A stretch of 64,000 nucleotides of DNA from Halobacteriovoraceae bacterium (GTDB taxonomy: Bacteria; Bdellovibrionota; Bacteriovoracia; Bacteriovoracales; Bacteriovoracaceae), in the NCBI GenBank assembly GCA_002711995.1, contig PASN01000007.1:56790-120789 (forward strand), in the 5' to 3' direction. Made by a program: the position numbers and the translations under genes. The notes beneath the pieces were generated by a model. That model saw only the letters and a program-made list of their open reading frames with translations. It did not search any database and had not been told where the DNA came from. Positions 51,193-60,893 of the stretch are shown piece by piece (the first letter of the stretch is position 1; the number at the start of each line of letters is the position of its first letter).

Positions 51193-51434
51193 GCCACTTC
51201 GTCGTGATTTTTTATTTGGATGACTCTTCTGCATGAAGAGTTTGAGCATAAAACGTATTCTGAGCTTAAAGACTTCGCCATAACGTTCAGCTCCTCACAA
51301 AATGGACATTCAAACTCCATAAAAATAAGCATTGGAGCTGACTTGGCCGTCGCTTGCATTCTTTGCTCTAAGTAGCCTAAATCATTTTTATTTTTCTTCG
51401 ACATTGCGACTGGCCTTGGTTGTTGGGCTTTCAT
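51189..51434 (-). CDS. Small zinc-ribbon protein
   Basis: The frame encodes up to 81 residues; a second Met at residue 11 (MSKKNKNDLGYLEQRMQ) is an equally plausible start, since neither ATG has a clear ribosome binding site. The C-terminal half has two cysteine pairs, FECPFCEELNV and YVLCSNSSCRRVI (C-x2-C, C-x4-C), which would bind one zinc ion as a zinc ribbon. The N-terminus is basic. A nucleic-acid or protein-binding adapter is a possibility. It overlaps the 50365 gene end by 4 nt. Confidence 0.7.
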   Translation of the reverse strand: MKAQQPRPVAMSKKNKNDLGYLEQRMQATAKSAPMLIFMEFECPFCEELNVMAKSLSSEYVLCSNSSCRRVIQIKNHDEVA

Positions 51435-51526
51435 AACTCGGTTGTGTGGCGAAAAAATTAAGGAATATTTACACTTTTGATCAAACTTTCATAAAGGGAA
51501 GGCATAAGTGCCTTCCCAGAATTTGT

Positions 51527-52681
51527 TTATAAAATAAAAGTTAGTGAGAGAGGAAGAGCAAAGAATACTATCCCGATGTAGGCAACACCATGCGCTCTGT
51601 TCTTTAAGGTTCTATCAGCAAGCTTCTCGCAAAGCTTAATAGGAACTTCTCTAAGTGTAGGATGAACATACCACAAAAGCATTCCGCTAATATTAAATAG
51701 AAAGTGAACCAAAGCTATTCCTAGTCCTGCAACGTTTCCAGTCAATGCCGCCAAAAGCGCGGTGGCCGTTGTTCCAATATTGGCCCCAATCGTTATGGGT
51801 AGAATTGTTTTAAGGCCAATAACTCCCGCTCCTGCCATAGGCACAAGAAGGGATGTGGTAATTGAACTAGATTGAACGGCAATGGTAAGCATTGATCCGA
51901 AGATAACCGCAAAATATCCGTTTTTAGAAAGAAGGTTGTCAATGATTTCACCCTTGTTGGACTCAACAACCTTTTTCATAATTTTAACTATAAAACTCAA
52001 AGCAAATATAATAAGACCTGCCGAAGTTAGCACCATTACTGAACCTGCTAAAACTCCCTCAAATCCTGCGACATCAGTTATTAAGGTCTTTACTCCTTTG
52101 GCAACCGGCTTAATTGCGGCCTTAATTGGAGAGCTGTAAGACATTGCGGAACCACTGCCATAAAGAAGTGTGGCCAAAGCTGATGCTGACTTCTCTAAAA
52201 CTCCCGTCATAAGCTCCAGTGGAAGCATAACTGCGACTGTAAGAATATTGAATAGGTCGTGAACCGTTGCGGCGGCAAAAGCGTTTCGAAAGTGTGCTTG
52301 GTTTTTAAGATAGCCTAGAGAGACAAGTGAGTTTGTAACACTGGTGCCAAGGTTTGCGCCCATTACCATGGGAATCGCTCCGCCTAGTGGAAGTGATCCA
52401 CTCGCCACAAGTCCTACTATTATTGAAGTTGTTACAGAAGAGCTTTGGAAAAGAACTGTCGCAAACATTCCGGAACAAAGTCCAAGAATTGGGTTTGCTG
52501 TGACATTTAAAAGACCCTTTGCAAAGCCTCCACCTAAAAGCTTAAAAGATGAACCAAGAGTTTTTACACCCACTAAAAAAATAAAAAGAAGGGCAACCAC
52601 TGCCAAGGTTCTAAGTATTAAATCGAGGACTTTTGTCTTATCCAGCCCTTGTTGAGTAACGGCCTGCTGTTGTGTGTTCAT
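51527..52681 (-). CDS. Na+/phosphate cotransporter family protein (NptA-like)
   Basis: The 384-aa membrane protein shows the duplicated Q-S-S-S signature of Na/Pi cotransporters: FQSSSVTTSIIVGLV with MGANLGTSVTNSLVSLG, and later VQSSSITTSLLVPMA with IGANIGTTATALLAAL. Each repeat is part of one half of an inverted-repeat transporter. No C-terminal PhoU domain is present, unlike many bacterial NptA/YjbB proteins. It likely carries phosphate with sodium across the inner membrane, in import or export direction. It is a single gene 76 nt from the ThrE gene start region on the same strand. Confidence 0.9.
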   Translation of the reverse strand: MNTQQQAVTQQGLDKTKVLDLILRTLAVVALLFIFLVGVKTLGSSFKLLGGGFAKGLLNVTANPILGLCSGMFATVLFQSSSVTTSIIVGLVASGSLPLGGAIPMVMGANLGTSVTNSLVSLGYLKNQAHFRNAFAAATVHDLFNILTVAVMLPLELMTGVLEKSASALATLLYGSGSAMSYSSPIKAAIKPVAKGVKTLITDVAGFEGVLAGSVMVLTSAGLIIFALSFIVKIMKKVVESNKGEIIDNLLSKNGYFAVIFGSMLTIAVQSSSITTSLLVPMAGAGVIGLKTILPITIGANIGTTATALLAALTGNVAGLGIALVHFLFNISGMLLWYVHPTLREVPIKLCEKLADRTLKNRAHGVAYIGIVFFALPLSLTFIL

Positions 52682-52757
52682 GGGTTCTCCTTGTTAGACA
52701 ACCGCAACATACCAGAATCATCAAAGGTTTAGTGTTATGGTTTTGTTAAGAAAAACC

Positions 52758-53975
52758 CTAAAGAGTCCTTTTTGGCTTAACAAGGATGTTTCCAAAATAC
52801 GCCCCGGCAACAAGGCCCATGCCTATGCTGGCCGAATTAAATAAGGCATTTATGCCATCTATGGTGTTTTGGCTAAATAAAAAGTTTAGACCTTTGTACC
52901 CAATACTTCCTGGAACCAAGAGAATGATGGCCGGAAGAGAAACCACAAGAGACGGTTTTTGCTTTAACCTAGCGAATAGATTTGAGCCAGAACCAATTAA
53001 GATGCCACTTGCAAAAGCTCCTGGTATGACTCCAAAATAGAGAGTCCCATACTTGGAAGAGGTAAAGCTGATTACCCCCGCCAGAACGATCCAGAAAGCA
53101 TCCTTTATATTGGCCTGAAAATTAACAACGAATGTAAGAGGCACAAAAATCAGCACTGGCCAAATCCACAATGGATTAAGGGACGTTCCAATTGCGTTGA
53201 ATTCAGTTGGAAATAGGCCTTGAGCGACTTCAGCTCCAATATATGAGCCAAAAGAGATTTTTAACATGATAATTATGGCCCCAGTAAGCCTGGCCGTTCC
53301 CGAGGTGAGGTTTTGAGAAGAAATTTCATGTATGGCCATTGTGAGGCTCAAACCCGGGATAAAGAAGATTAATGCCGCCAATATCACGATGCTTGGGTTT
53401 ATGGGAATTCCAAAGTAGGGAAGAGCAAACGCGCCAAATGAAACCGCAAAAGCAATAATCGCCTCGGCTATGGTGTCAATTCTCTCTGTCTTTACCTTTG
53501 AAGTGAAAAGTCCAGAGGCGAACCCAAATATTCCAGATGCAAAAGCGTCCTGTAGACTTCCTTTAAGAATTACTGCCACGCCAAAGGCAAGAATAAATAG
53601 GCTGATATTCACATGCCAATCTTGAAATCTAGGCCTTCTTTGGAAGATCTCATTCAAGTAGCCGATGCCTTCTCTGATTGTAAGCTTGCCGTCGAGCACA
53701 TCATCAACTGTTCTATCCGCGTCGCTTAGCTTGTGTAGATTTATCTTTCCAGGCTCGAGTCTCTCCATAGAGGTGAACTCGTCTTGGTCTGGCAGATTGA
53801 AGTTTGCTATGATTCCCGTGGGAATTGAGAAAAAGTTCCCATCTATTTTGAGTTTGTCTGCGACAACAAACAATGCCTTTTCTATTCTGTCCGCACTTGC
53901 TCCATAATGGTGCAATGCTTTGCCCAGCAGCATTATAAATTCGACTTTTTCTTTACTTGACGCGTTTTGATTCAT
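52758..53975 (-). CDS. Threonine/serine exporter ThrE family protein
   Basis: The 405-aa protein has a soluble N-terminal part of about 125 residues (KEKVEFIMLLGKALHHYGAS, GNFFSIPTGIIANF) typical of ThrE/DUF1212, then about 10 transmembrane helices combining the two ThrE membrane domains in one chain. The segment FFIPGLSLTMAIHEISSQNL is characteristic (P-G-x-x-L-x-x-A-x-x-D/E-x). ThrE exports threonine and serine in Corynebacterium; in other bacteria the substrate is untested. It lies upstream of, and on the same strand as, the Na/Pi transporter, with 76 nt between. Confidence 0.88.
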   Translation of the reverse strand: MNQNASSKEKVEFIMLLGKALHHYGASADRIEKALFVVADKLKIDGNFFSIPTGIIANFNLPDQDEFTSMERLEPGKINLHKLSDADRTVDDVLDGKLTIREGIGYLNEIFQRRPRFQDWHVNISLFILAFGVAVILKGSLQDAFASGIFGFASGLFTSKVKTERIDTIAEAIIAFAVSFGAFALPYFGIPINPSIVILAALIFFIPGLSLTMAIHEISSQNLTSGTARLTGAIIIMLKISFGSYIGAEVAQGLFPTEFNAIGTSLNPLWIWPVLIFVPLTFVVNFQANIKDAFWIVLAGVISFTSSKYGTLYFGVIPGAFASGILIGSGSNLFARLKQKPSLVVSLPAIILLVPGSIGYKGLNFLFSQNTIDGINALFNSASIGMGLVAGAYFGNILVKPKRTL

Positions 53976-54074
53976 GTTATGCCTTTAAATACCTGCAAAA
54001 ATGCGCTTTAAATACAAGGTAATTTACGTACTTATTTTTAACAGCGAATCCAAATAAAAGCCATCGGAAAACCA

Positions 54075-54776
54075 GTGGAACTTGATTTAACCAAAGTAAA
54101 AAACATTGTCTTTCTTACAGGGGCCGGGGTCTCTCAGGAGTCGGGAATCAAGACTTTTCGAGATCAGAATGGATTGTGGGAAAATCACTCCATCGAGGAA
54201 GTTGCCACTCCTGAAGCGTATGAGCGCGACCCTGCCTTGGTGCACCGGTTTTACAATCTTAGAAGGGCACAACTTAAAGAGGTGGATCCAAATCCCGCAC
54301 ATAAGGCAATAGGGCATTTGTCCCAGTATGAAAATTTTAATATCTCCGTCATAACTCAAAACGTGGATGACCTGCACGAGAGAGGGGGCGTCACAAAAGT
54401 TTTGCACATGCATGGAGAGCTAAGAAAAATTAGGCATAACCACACAGGTGAGATCCGCTATTTTGAAGGTCAAGTGGAAGAGTCCGAATTTAAAATCTGG
54501 AGACCTGATATCGTTTGGTTTGGCGAAGCGATAAAATGTTCTGAGCATATACCAGAAGTCATTTCACAGGCCGACCTGTACATTGCCGTTGGAACCTCCA
54601 GCCAAGTTTATCCTGCTGCCGGCCTAGTAAGCATGGCCAGCGCTCAAGGCATTCCAACTGTGGAAATTAATCTTGAGCGAACAAACATGAGCTCCAGCTA
54701 CAACACTACGCTGTTGGGCAAGGCGGGAGAAATTGTTCCTGAATTTATAGAAAAACATCTAAAAGTAAAACTATGA
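54075..54776 (+). CDS. cobB: NAD-dependent deacylase, sirtuin (CobB-like), without zinc cysteines
   Basis: The 233-aa protein has the sirtuin motifs: FLTGAGVSQESGIKTFR, TQNVDDLHERG, catalytic H113 in HMHGE, IVWFGE and GTSSQVYPAAGL. Y60 and R63 (RFYNLRR) are the pair that binds succinyl- or malonyl-lysine in class III sirtuins, so desuccinylation is likely as well as deacetylation. The four cysteines of the structural zinc site are absent: between H113 and the WFGE block (residues 114-155) there is no cysteine at all. The start is GTG (54075-54077) with a weak GGA-containing site. The stop overlaps trmB by 4 nt, the first link of a three-gene operon. Confidence 0.88.
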   Translation: MELDLTKVKNIVFLTGAGVSQESGIKTFRDQNGLWENHSIEEVATPEAYERDPALVHRFYNLRRAQLKEVDPNPAHKAIGHLSQYENFNISVITQNVDDLHERGGVTKVLHMHGELRKIRHNHTGEIRYFEGQVEESEFKIWRPDIVWFGEAIKCSEHIPEVISQADLYIAVGTSSQVYPAAGLVSMASAQGIPTVEINLERTNMSSSYNTTLLGKAGEIVPEFIEKHLKVKL

Positions 54777-55444
54777 AAGCATTTTCCAAACCTGTGACCG
54801 CATCCTCCTACATCAGTGAAGAAGATCTGTTGAAGATCGCGGGCAAGTTTTCAATCGATACATACAAAAGGCCATCCCTTGAAAAGGAAGGGCTGAAAGA
54901 CATATTTAAGGAAAAGCTTGGCGGTAAGTCCGTCATCTTTGACACTGGTTGCGGCATTGGGGAGAGCTCTTATAAGCTTGCTCAATTGCATCCCGATAAG
55001 ATGGTGCTGGGGATAGACAAGTCCGTCAGTCGAATAGAGCGCAATAATGCTTTCAAAAAAGGTCTGCCAAGCAACCTTGTTTTAATGCAGGCCGATCTTC
55101 AGGACGCCTGGCCGGCCCTGTATGAGTTGCAGACACAAACTGAGTTGAATGTTTGTAAGCAGTACATACTTTATCCCAATCCATGGCCTAAGCTGAAGGG
55201 AGTGAAGCGCAGATGGTATGCCAACCCAATGCTATCGTTCATCCTGGGGCTTCGTTGCGAAATTGAAATAAGAAGCAACTGGCAAAAGTATCTTGAAGAC
55301 TTTTCACTTGTGGCCAAGCATATTGGGACTCGAGAGTGCTCTTTGAGTGAATACGTTCCAGAGGAGTATCTAACTCCTTTTGAAAAAAAGTATCACCTTA
55401 GCTCTCAAACTTTACACAAACTTATAATCGATGGTGAAAAATGA
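54773..55444 (+). CDS. trmB: tRNA (guanine-N7-)-methyltransferase, TrmB-like
   Basis: The 223-aa protein has a class I methyltransferase SAM-binding motif (VIFDTGCGIGESSYKLAQLH), an acidic loop end (GIDKSVSRIER) and the TrmB-type segment LYPNPWPKLKGVKRRWYA, which corresponds to the conserved P-D-P-W-x-K-x-x-H-x-x-R-R region (with N for D and no His, so slightly divergent). TrmB methylates G46 in tRNA variable loops. It overlaps the sirtuin gene upstream and the polymerase gene downstream by 4 nt each (ATGA), so all three are translated from one message. Confidence 0.8.
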   Translation: MKAFSKPVTASSYISEEDLLKIAGKFSIDTYKRPSLEKEGLKDIFKEKLGGKSVIFDTGCGIGESSYKLAQLHPDKMVLGIDKSVSRIERNNAFKKGLPSNLVLMQADLQDAWPALYELQTQTELNVCKQYILYPNPWPKLKGVKRRWYANPMLSFILGLRCEIEIRSNWQKYLEDFSLVAKHIGTRECSLSEYVPEEYLTPFEKKYHLSSQTLHKLIIDGEK

Positions 55445-57714
55445 ATAAAGGCTTTATACTCAATTCTTTCTGGGACGACACCAAGTCCTATCCGCTGGAA
55501 ATCTATGGCACTTCAAATGAGGGAGCTTTTCTTTTAAGATTCGACAATCAAGAGCCATTGTTTTTTATAGGTGAAAAATCAAGCATTTCTTCGGATGTTG
55601 GGCATTCTCGAGTGAAGGATATTTCTCTTAAAACCTTTGACGGAGAGCCAGTAAAGGCCTTGTATTTTGACTCTCTTCAAAAGCTTTACGAAGGAAGAGA
55701 CAAGCTTTCTCAGAAGGGGATAAGGTCCTATGAGAATGATATCAGACCTGAGTCTCGCTTTTTGATGGAGAGATTTATAAATGGGTCTCTTGCCTTTGCA
55801 GGGGATTGTGAAAAACAGGGAAACCTCCGAGTGTTTACAAACCCTCAAGTTAAAGCTGAGTGGTATCGACCAGAGTTCTCGGTGCTTTCATTGGATATTG
55901 AAACTGGAATGGATGGAAGTCTCTACTCTGTTGGACTCAGCTACACCAAAGGCGAGCTCGAGCGCGACATCGTTTTCATGAAAGGCGACACTGAGGAACA
56001 AATTAGTGAAATCTGTTATTTGAAAAAGACTGAGAAAGAGCTACTTGAGCACACTGTGGAGTTCATTCAAGAAGTGGACCCTGACTACATCGTTGGCTGG
56101 CATGTGGTTGGTTTTGATTTTAAGTTTCTAGATAATAAGGCAAGAAAGTATGGGGTGTCCTTAAACTTTGGAAGGGATGGCTCTCAAATCGAGCTTCAGG
56201 AAAGAAACAACATGATGTATGGAACCATCAAAGGGAGAGTGATTCTTGATGGACCTCCGCTTCTAAGAAATAATTTCTTTTCCTTTAAAAATATGAAACT
56301 TGATACAGTGGCAGGCGAGGTGTTAGGCCTTGGAAAAGACATCTCCGCCACAGGCAAGGAAAAGGTGGAGGAAATTGAGCGAAGGTTTCGTGAAGACAAG
56401 GCCTCCCTTGCATTTTATAACATCGAGGATTGCAGGCTCGTTCATCAAATCTACAAAAAGTTGGACATCTATAATTTAATCCACGCCAGAAGCATGTTTA
56501 GCGGTCAACAGATTGACAAGGTGGGCATCTCAACCATGGCCTTCGACCACTTTTTTCTGCCTAGGCTTCATAGAAAAGGTTACGTAGCACCAAATGTGTT
56601 AGACATGGCCAGAGAGGAGCACTCTGCGGGAGGGATGGTAATTGAACCTAAGGCCGGACTTTACCATGATGTTGCTGTCTTTGATTTTAAAAGTCTATAC
56701 CCCTCGATCATAAGAACCTTTTCTATTGATCCATACTCCAGACTCAAAAGTGATGTTGATCCAGTAAAGACTCCAAGTGGGATTGCTTTCAGTTCAACTG
56801 AAAACATCCTGCCTCCATTTCTGGAAGAGCTTGGAGTTAAAAGAAGCAATGCTAAAGAAAATAACAATCAGGCCTTGTCACAAGCAATCAAAATATTGAT
56901 GAACTCTTTCTATGGGGTCATGGGCTCTCCAAAGTCTAGATTTTACCATTCAGATCTTCCCACTGCGATTACCACAACAGGGCACTGGATTCTCAATCAA
57001 TCCATTTCATTTTTTGACAATCTTGGATTGGAAGTTGTCTACGGCGACACCGATTCCCTGTTTGTTAAACTCATGGGGGGAGAGGATGTTGAAAAACTTG
57101 CTTCTGATCTTAACTACTACTTGTCTCAAATTATAGCGGACGAGTTTAAATGCAAGTCAAAGCTGGAAGTGGAGTTTGAGAAGAGGTTTGAGCAAATATT
57201 CTTCTCAAGTGCCAGAGGCTCCGATCATGGAGCGAAGAAAAGGTATGTAGGTTACAGCAAAGGTCAAATGAGTTTCGTTGGAATGGAATACGTTCGAAGT
57301 GATTGGACTGAGCTTGCAAAAGATTTCCAGTTCTCTCTCTTTGAAAGACTTTTTATGGGTGAGCCCTTAGAGCAATTTATAAAATCAGAAATTAAGAAAT
57401 TAGAAAGCGGGGCCTATGACAGTAAGCTTGTTTATACTAAAAAGTTGTCAAAAAGCTTGGATGAGTACACTAAAAGTGTTCCCCCTCATATTAAGGCCGC
57501 AAGACTTTTGCCGCTTGAAAAACAGAAACGCCTTCGTTCAATCAGCTATATAATGAGCAATCAAGGGCCAAGACCTGCCTCGGAAAACAGAGATCAGCCG
57601 GACTATCAGCATTATATTGAGAAGCAAATAAGGCCTGTGGCGCAAACTGTTTTACAGGGACAAGGGCTAAACTTTGACGATATACATACAGGGAATCAGC
57701 TCTCTATGTTTTAA
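55441..57714 (+). CDS. polB: DNA polymerase II (family B)
   Basis: The 757-aa protein is a family B polymerase with proofreading exonuclease. Exo I is LSLDIETG (about residue 150) and exo II WHVVGFDFKFLDNKAR. Polymerase motif A is FDFKSLYPSIIRTF (about 415), motif B KILMNSFYGVMGSP and motif C YGDTDSLF (about 533). The C-terminal thumb contains the basic KKRYVGYSKGQM segment. E. coli Pol II is an SOS-inducible enzyme for replication restart and translesion synthesis; I see no LexA-type box before this operon, whose first gene is the sirtuin. It is 4 nt overlapped with trmB. Confidence 0.93.
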   Translation: MNKGFILNSFWDDTKSYPLEIYGTSNEGAFLLRFDNQEPLFFIGEKSSISSDVGHSRVKDISLKTFDGEPVKALYFDSLQKLYEGRDKLSQKGIRSYENDIRPESRFLMERFINGSLAFAGDCEKQGNLRVFTNPQVKAEWYRPEFSVLSLDIETGMDGSLYSVGLSYTKGELERDIVFMKGDTEEQISEICYLKKTEKELLEHTVEFIQEVDPDYIVGWHVVGFDFKFLDNKARKYGVSLNFGRDGSQIELQERNNMMYGTIKGRVILDGPPLLRNNFFSFKNMKLDTVAGEVLGLGKDISATGKEKVEEIERRFREDKASLAFYNIEDCRLVHQIYKKLDIYNLIHARSMFSGQQIDKVGISTMAFDHFFLPRLHRKGYVAPNVLDMAREEHSAGGMVIEPKAGLYHDVAVFDFKSLYPSIIRTFSIDPYSRLKSDVDPVKTPSGIAFSSTENILPPFLEELGVKRSNAKENNNQALSQAIKILMNSFYGVMGSPKSRFYHSDLPTAITTTGHWILNQSISFFDNLGLEVVYGDTDSLFVKLMGGEDVEKLASDLNYYLSQIIADEFKCKSKLEVEFEKRFEQIFFSSARGSDHGAKKRYVGYSKGQMSFVGMEYVRSDWTELAKDFQFSLFERLFMGEPLEQFIKSEIKKLESGAYDSKLVYTKKLSKSLDEYTKSVPPHIKAARLLPLEKQKRLRSISYIMSNQGPRPASENRDQPDYQHYIEKQIRPVAQTVLQGQGLNFDDIHTGNQLSMF

Positions 57715-57766
57715 TCTGTCTACCAAAGATCGATAATTTGAACTTGAAGAAGCGAGAAACTTGGCT

Positions 57767-58333
57767 ATGCTCAAGAGTATGAAAAACTTTAATCAACTCC
57801 TTGAACATTGTAGAACATACCACGCATTCCAGCGAGACTCTGTAGATAAGAAGGAACTCTTTGAGGCCCTTGAAGCGTCACTAAAAGCTCCAAATCACAA
57901 ATTCACTTTTCCTTGGAAGTACATTCTCATCTCTGGAGAAACTAAAAAGAAAGTTGCAGAGTTGGCGGTGGAAGTTAAGTCTAAAGGTGAACAACTCCCG
58001 CCAGCAAAGATTGAGGCAATCAAAGACAAGTTTTTAAATCCTAAACTTGTTGCATTCTGTCAGGAAAAGAGTGACAGCGAATTTACCAGCAAAGAGGACT
58101 ACGCCACTCTTAGTTGTTCAGTTCAGTTGTTTGCATTGTCTCTGGCAGAGAAAGGAATTGGATATAAGTGGAGCACTGCAAAAATAACTAGAGATGAAAG
58201 GTTCTATGATGTGCTCGATCTTGATCCTAATAAATATGAAGTCATTGGTCTCATCATGGCCGGCCGTCCATGCGCTGTTCCAAAGCCTAGACAACGACCA
58301 ACACTCGATGAAGTATTGACACTGCGCAATTGA
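57767..58333 (+). CDS. Nitroreductase-family protein
   Basis: The 188-aa protein (ATG 57767; TTG 57761 and ATG 57779 are alternatives, none with a strong ribosome binding site) has the nitroreductase-like N-terminus (HCRTYHAFQRDSVDKKELFE, R-x5-F variant of the usual R-R-S-x-R), a central SLKAPNHKFTFPWKYILISG and C-terminal GYKWSTAKI plus VIGLIMAGRP. These match the small RutE/YdjA-type flavin reductases that bind FMN as dimers. Substrate unknown. It follows polB by 52 nt on the same strand and could be co-transcribed. Confidence 0.75.
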   Translation: MLKSMKNFNQLLEHCRTYHAFQRDSVDKKELFEALEASLKAPNHKFTFPWKYILISGETKKKVAELAVEVKSKGEQLPPAKIEAIKDKFLNPKLVAFCQEKSDSEFTSKEDYATLSCSVQLFALSLAEKGIGYKWSTAKITRDERFYDVLDLDPNKYEVIGLIMAGRPCAVPKPRQRPTLDEVLTLRN

Positions 58334-58406
58334 AAAGAAAGAAAAAGTTAAGCTGATTAAATTGCTAAAGTAATTGGTTTCCTATAAAAAGTTCACAGGG
58401 AGAACT

Positions 58407-59327
58407 ATGAAATCATTACTAGCTTTTATTATTTTTACATCAATCGCTTATGCCGCTCCAAGAGTCATTTACGGAGATGACAATAGAATTGACGTAGAAC
58501 ATATAATTAATCCCCAAATAAAGCTTCTATCAAACTCCATTGCTGGTAGAGTTTCCAACGCAAATATTTTAATCCACGATGACACTTTTAATTTTGGACA
58601 TGCTCCAGCGCTTTCTGATCCTTGGACAGAAAATGTGTGCGTTGATGAAAAGTTCGCGACCCAGAAGTCACTGCCTGACTGCACAGGCTTTCTTGTAGGC
58701 CCTGACCTTTTAGCGACGGCCGCTCACTGTGTAATGAACACTGATGAGATCATTAAAAATGAAGAGACACGTCTTTGCACCAAGTACGCTTGGGTTTTTG
58801 ACTATAAGACCAAAGGTGGAAAGGTAAAAACAAGAGGTCTTTCTGTAAACAAGATTTATAAGTGTAAAGAGGTAATTGTCGCTGACTATAGAGGAATGAA
58901 CGATTACGCATTGGTAAGACTGGATAGAGAAGTGAAAGGAAGACTTCCTTTAAAAATAAGAAGAATAGGGCAAGTCAAAAAGAAGATGGATCTATTTACA
59001 ATGGGCCACCCATCTGGGCTCCCTTTAAAGTATGCTGACAAAGGTTCCATATTAAGCAATGACGAAAAAGAATACTTCACAGTTGGCCTTGATACTTTCC
59101 ATGGCAACTCAGGCTCACCGGTATTTAACAGCGAAACCTTAGAAGTTGAAGGCATTCTTGTTAGAGGAAGAACTGATTATGTCGACGGTGAATTTGAAGG
59201 AAAATACTGTCAGAGAGTTAATCGTTGTGAACAAGACGGTAAGAACTGTGAAATCGACGACCCGGAGTTTGAAGGACAAGGCGAGCACGTAACCCGAATC
59301 ACGAGACTTCTAAAATATCTACCATAA
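58407..59327 (+). CDS. Secreted trypsin-like serine protease (S1)
   Basis: I start at ATG 58407 (GGGAG 4 nt upstream), giving the signal peptide MKSLLAFIIFTSIAYAAPRV; an ATG 33 nt upstream has no site. The catalytic triad is visible: His in LLATAAHCVMNTD, Asp in MNDYALVRLDRE and Ser in FHGNSGSPVFNSE. The region between has no obvious PDZ or other domain. Eight cysteines in the mature protein suggest disulfides, fitting extracellular use. In a predatory or scavenging bacterium it would be a degradative protease, which is a guess. It is convergent with the subtilisin-like gene, with 11 nt between the ends. Confidence 0.9.
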   Translation: MKSLLAFIIFTSIAYAAPRVIYGDDNRIDVEHIINPQIKLLSNSIAGRVSNANILIHDDTFNFGHAPALSDPWTENVCVDEKFATQKSLPDCTGFLVGPDLLATAAHCVMNTDEIIKNEETRLCTKYAWVFDYKTKGGKVKTRGLSVNKIYKCKEVIVADYRGMNDYALVRLDREVKGRLPLKIRRIGQVKKKMDLFTMGHPSGLPLKYADKGSILSNDEKEYFTVGLDTFHGNSGSPVFNSETLEVEGILVRGRTDYVDGEFEGKYCQRVNRCEQDGKNCEIDDPEFEGQGEHVTRITRLLKYLP

Positions 59328-59338
59328 AAATTGGCGGT

Positions 59339-60703
59339 CTAATTGGCCGCCTCTCTTACCGCCATTAAAGCATTCACAACCTTCGAACTTTTTACTTTAT
59401 CCCTTAGTGACTCCTCAAAGTCACCTTGCTCCATAATTATCTTCTTGATCTCTTGGAAGGAAAGACTTGGGTTCACGCTTTTTATTAACGCTGCGATACC
59501 CGCCACCACTGGAGCGGCCATGGATGTGCCTGACATATTGGTATAGCTTTGTTCGGAATCAGAACAAGGGCCGTAGCAATTTGGAAGTCCTAAAGAAAGA
59601 AGTCCTCCAAAAAAACTATCGCCTCCTGGGGCCGCAACATGAACAGACTCTGTGCCAAAATTTGAATATGAAGTTATAGAATTGTACCTGTCCACACTTG
59701 CCACAGAAAGAATATTGTCCTCATCAAAGCTTGCTGGATAAACTGGAGTTGCGTCATTACAGTCCCCAAGACCATCGGCACCACCGTTTCCAGCTGCGGC
59801 AACAAGTAGGATGTTGTTGTCTCTAGCACTTATCACTGAGCCCAATAACGCCTGAATGTCTGCATATGCTTGGCCTGCCTCTGGACCCCCTAGAGAGAGA
59901 TTAACTATGTCCACCCCCATATCAACTGCATAGAGAATGCCTGCGGCTATAGTTCCTAAATCACCACGTCCATCCGAGTTTAGAACTTTTACAGGAAGAA
60001 CCTTTGCTTTTGGCGCTATTCCTCCATATGTTCCAGCAGCGAGTCCGGCAACGTGTGTTCCATGTCCATGATCGTCTATGGGAAAGGCATCGCCATTGTA
60101 AAAATCCCAGCCCGCATAGTCGTCGGCAAAACCATTTCCATCATTGTCTCGTCCATCTCCATTGTCGCCATGTCGATCGTTTACATTGACTTTGATATTA
60201 GGACTGATGTGTGGGTGATTGTAGTAAACCCCCGTGTCCACAATTGCAATGCTTACTCCCTCTCCTTTGGCCGTTAGATCGTGTGCCTTTACTTGTCTTA
60301 AATGTGGGAAGTAGCGACTTACATCTCCTTGGCGATACTGTGGCCTGTGTGCCCCGTAGAACTGTTGATTTCTAGTGCTATGTGCTTGGGCAGAGTTGCT
60401 CTGAACTAGTTGATACTCATAAACTTTGTTTGATCTTGTCTTAACACTTGGTATGGCCTTTTTAAGCGTTTCCAAATCTGTGTCATAAAACTCAATCAAG
60501 TTTCTTTTAGAGTTTATAACCCTGTATCTAGAGCCATTTTTAATGGAGTACTCTTTTGCTTGCTCAACAGTTGCACATGCTGCAATTATTCCCGCCTGAT
60601 CTTGGGTTCCAGGTGCTGAGTTTACCTCTGTAAGCTCTTTGCCACAGGAAATAAATATCAGTAGGGGGATGAGTGAAGCAATGTGACCGAAATTCCTTTT
60701 CAT
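59339..60703 (-). CDS. Subtilisin-like serine protease (S8), lipoprotein
   Basis: The 454-aa product has a lipoprotein signal (MKRNFGHIASLIPLLIFISC, ISC lipobox). A propeptide-like region of about 120 residues precedes the peptidase domain, which shows Asp in VSIAIVDTGVYYNH, His in DHGHGTHVAGLAAG and Ser in MSGTSMAAPVVAG; the oxyanion Asn is in VAAAGNGGADG. The N-terminal part (YRVINSKRNLIEFYDTD, KVYEYQLVQSNS) could be an I9-like inhibitor prodomain. It should be anchored to the outer membrane and act on external proteins. A calcium-binding-like DNDGNGF segment (DNDGNGFADD) is seen near residue 185. Confidence 0.92.
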   Translation of the reverse strand: MKRNFGHIASLIPLLIFISCGKELTEVNSAPGTQDQAGIIAACATVEQAKEYSIKNGSRYRVINSKRNLIEFYDTDLETLKKAIPSVKTRSNKVYEYQLVQSNSAQAHSTRNQQFYGAHRPQYRQGDVSRYFPHLRQVKAHDLTAKGEGVSIAIVDTGVYYNHPHISPNIKVNVNDRHGDNGDGRDNDGNGFADDYAGWDFYNGDAFPIDDHGHGTHVAGLAAGTYGGIAPKAKVLPVKVLNSDGRGDLGTIAAGILYAVDMGVDIVNLSLGGPEAGQAYADIQALLGSVISARDNNILLVAAAGNGGADGLGDCNDATPVYPASFDEDNILSVASVDRYNSITSYSNFGTESVHVAAPGGDSFFGGLLSLGLPNCYGPCSDSEQSYTNMSGTSMAAPVVAGIAALIKSVNPSLSFQEIKKIIMEQGDFEESLRDKVKSSKVVNALMAVREAAN

Positions 60704-60893
60704 AGTTCCTCCATTCTGAACACTCCTTGTTCAGATGCATGGTTTAAATGCAGAAAACGTACCAAATGAATCGGGAATAATTCCAAGACGTTAGAAGTGG
60801 AATACTGTCACCAGTGGCGCTTAGACACCATTGCAAACAGGGCCTAAACGCTCCAGTTTTATGTTATAATTTGAATTCTCAGGAGGTATGACA

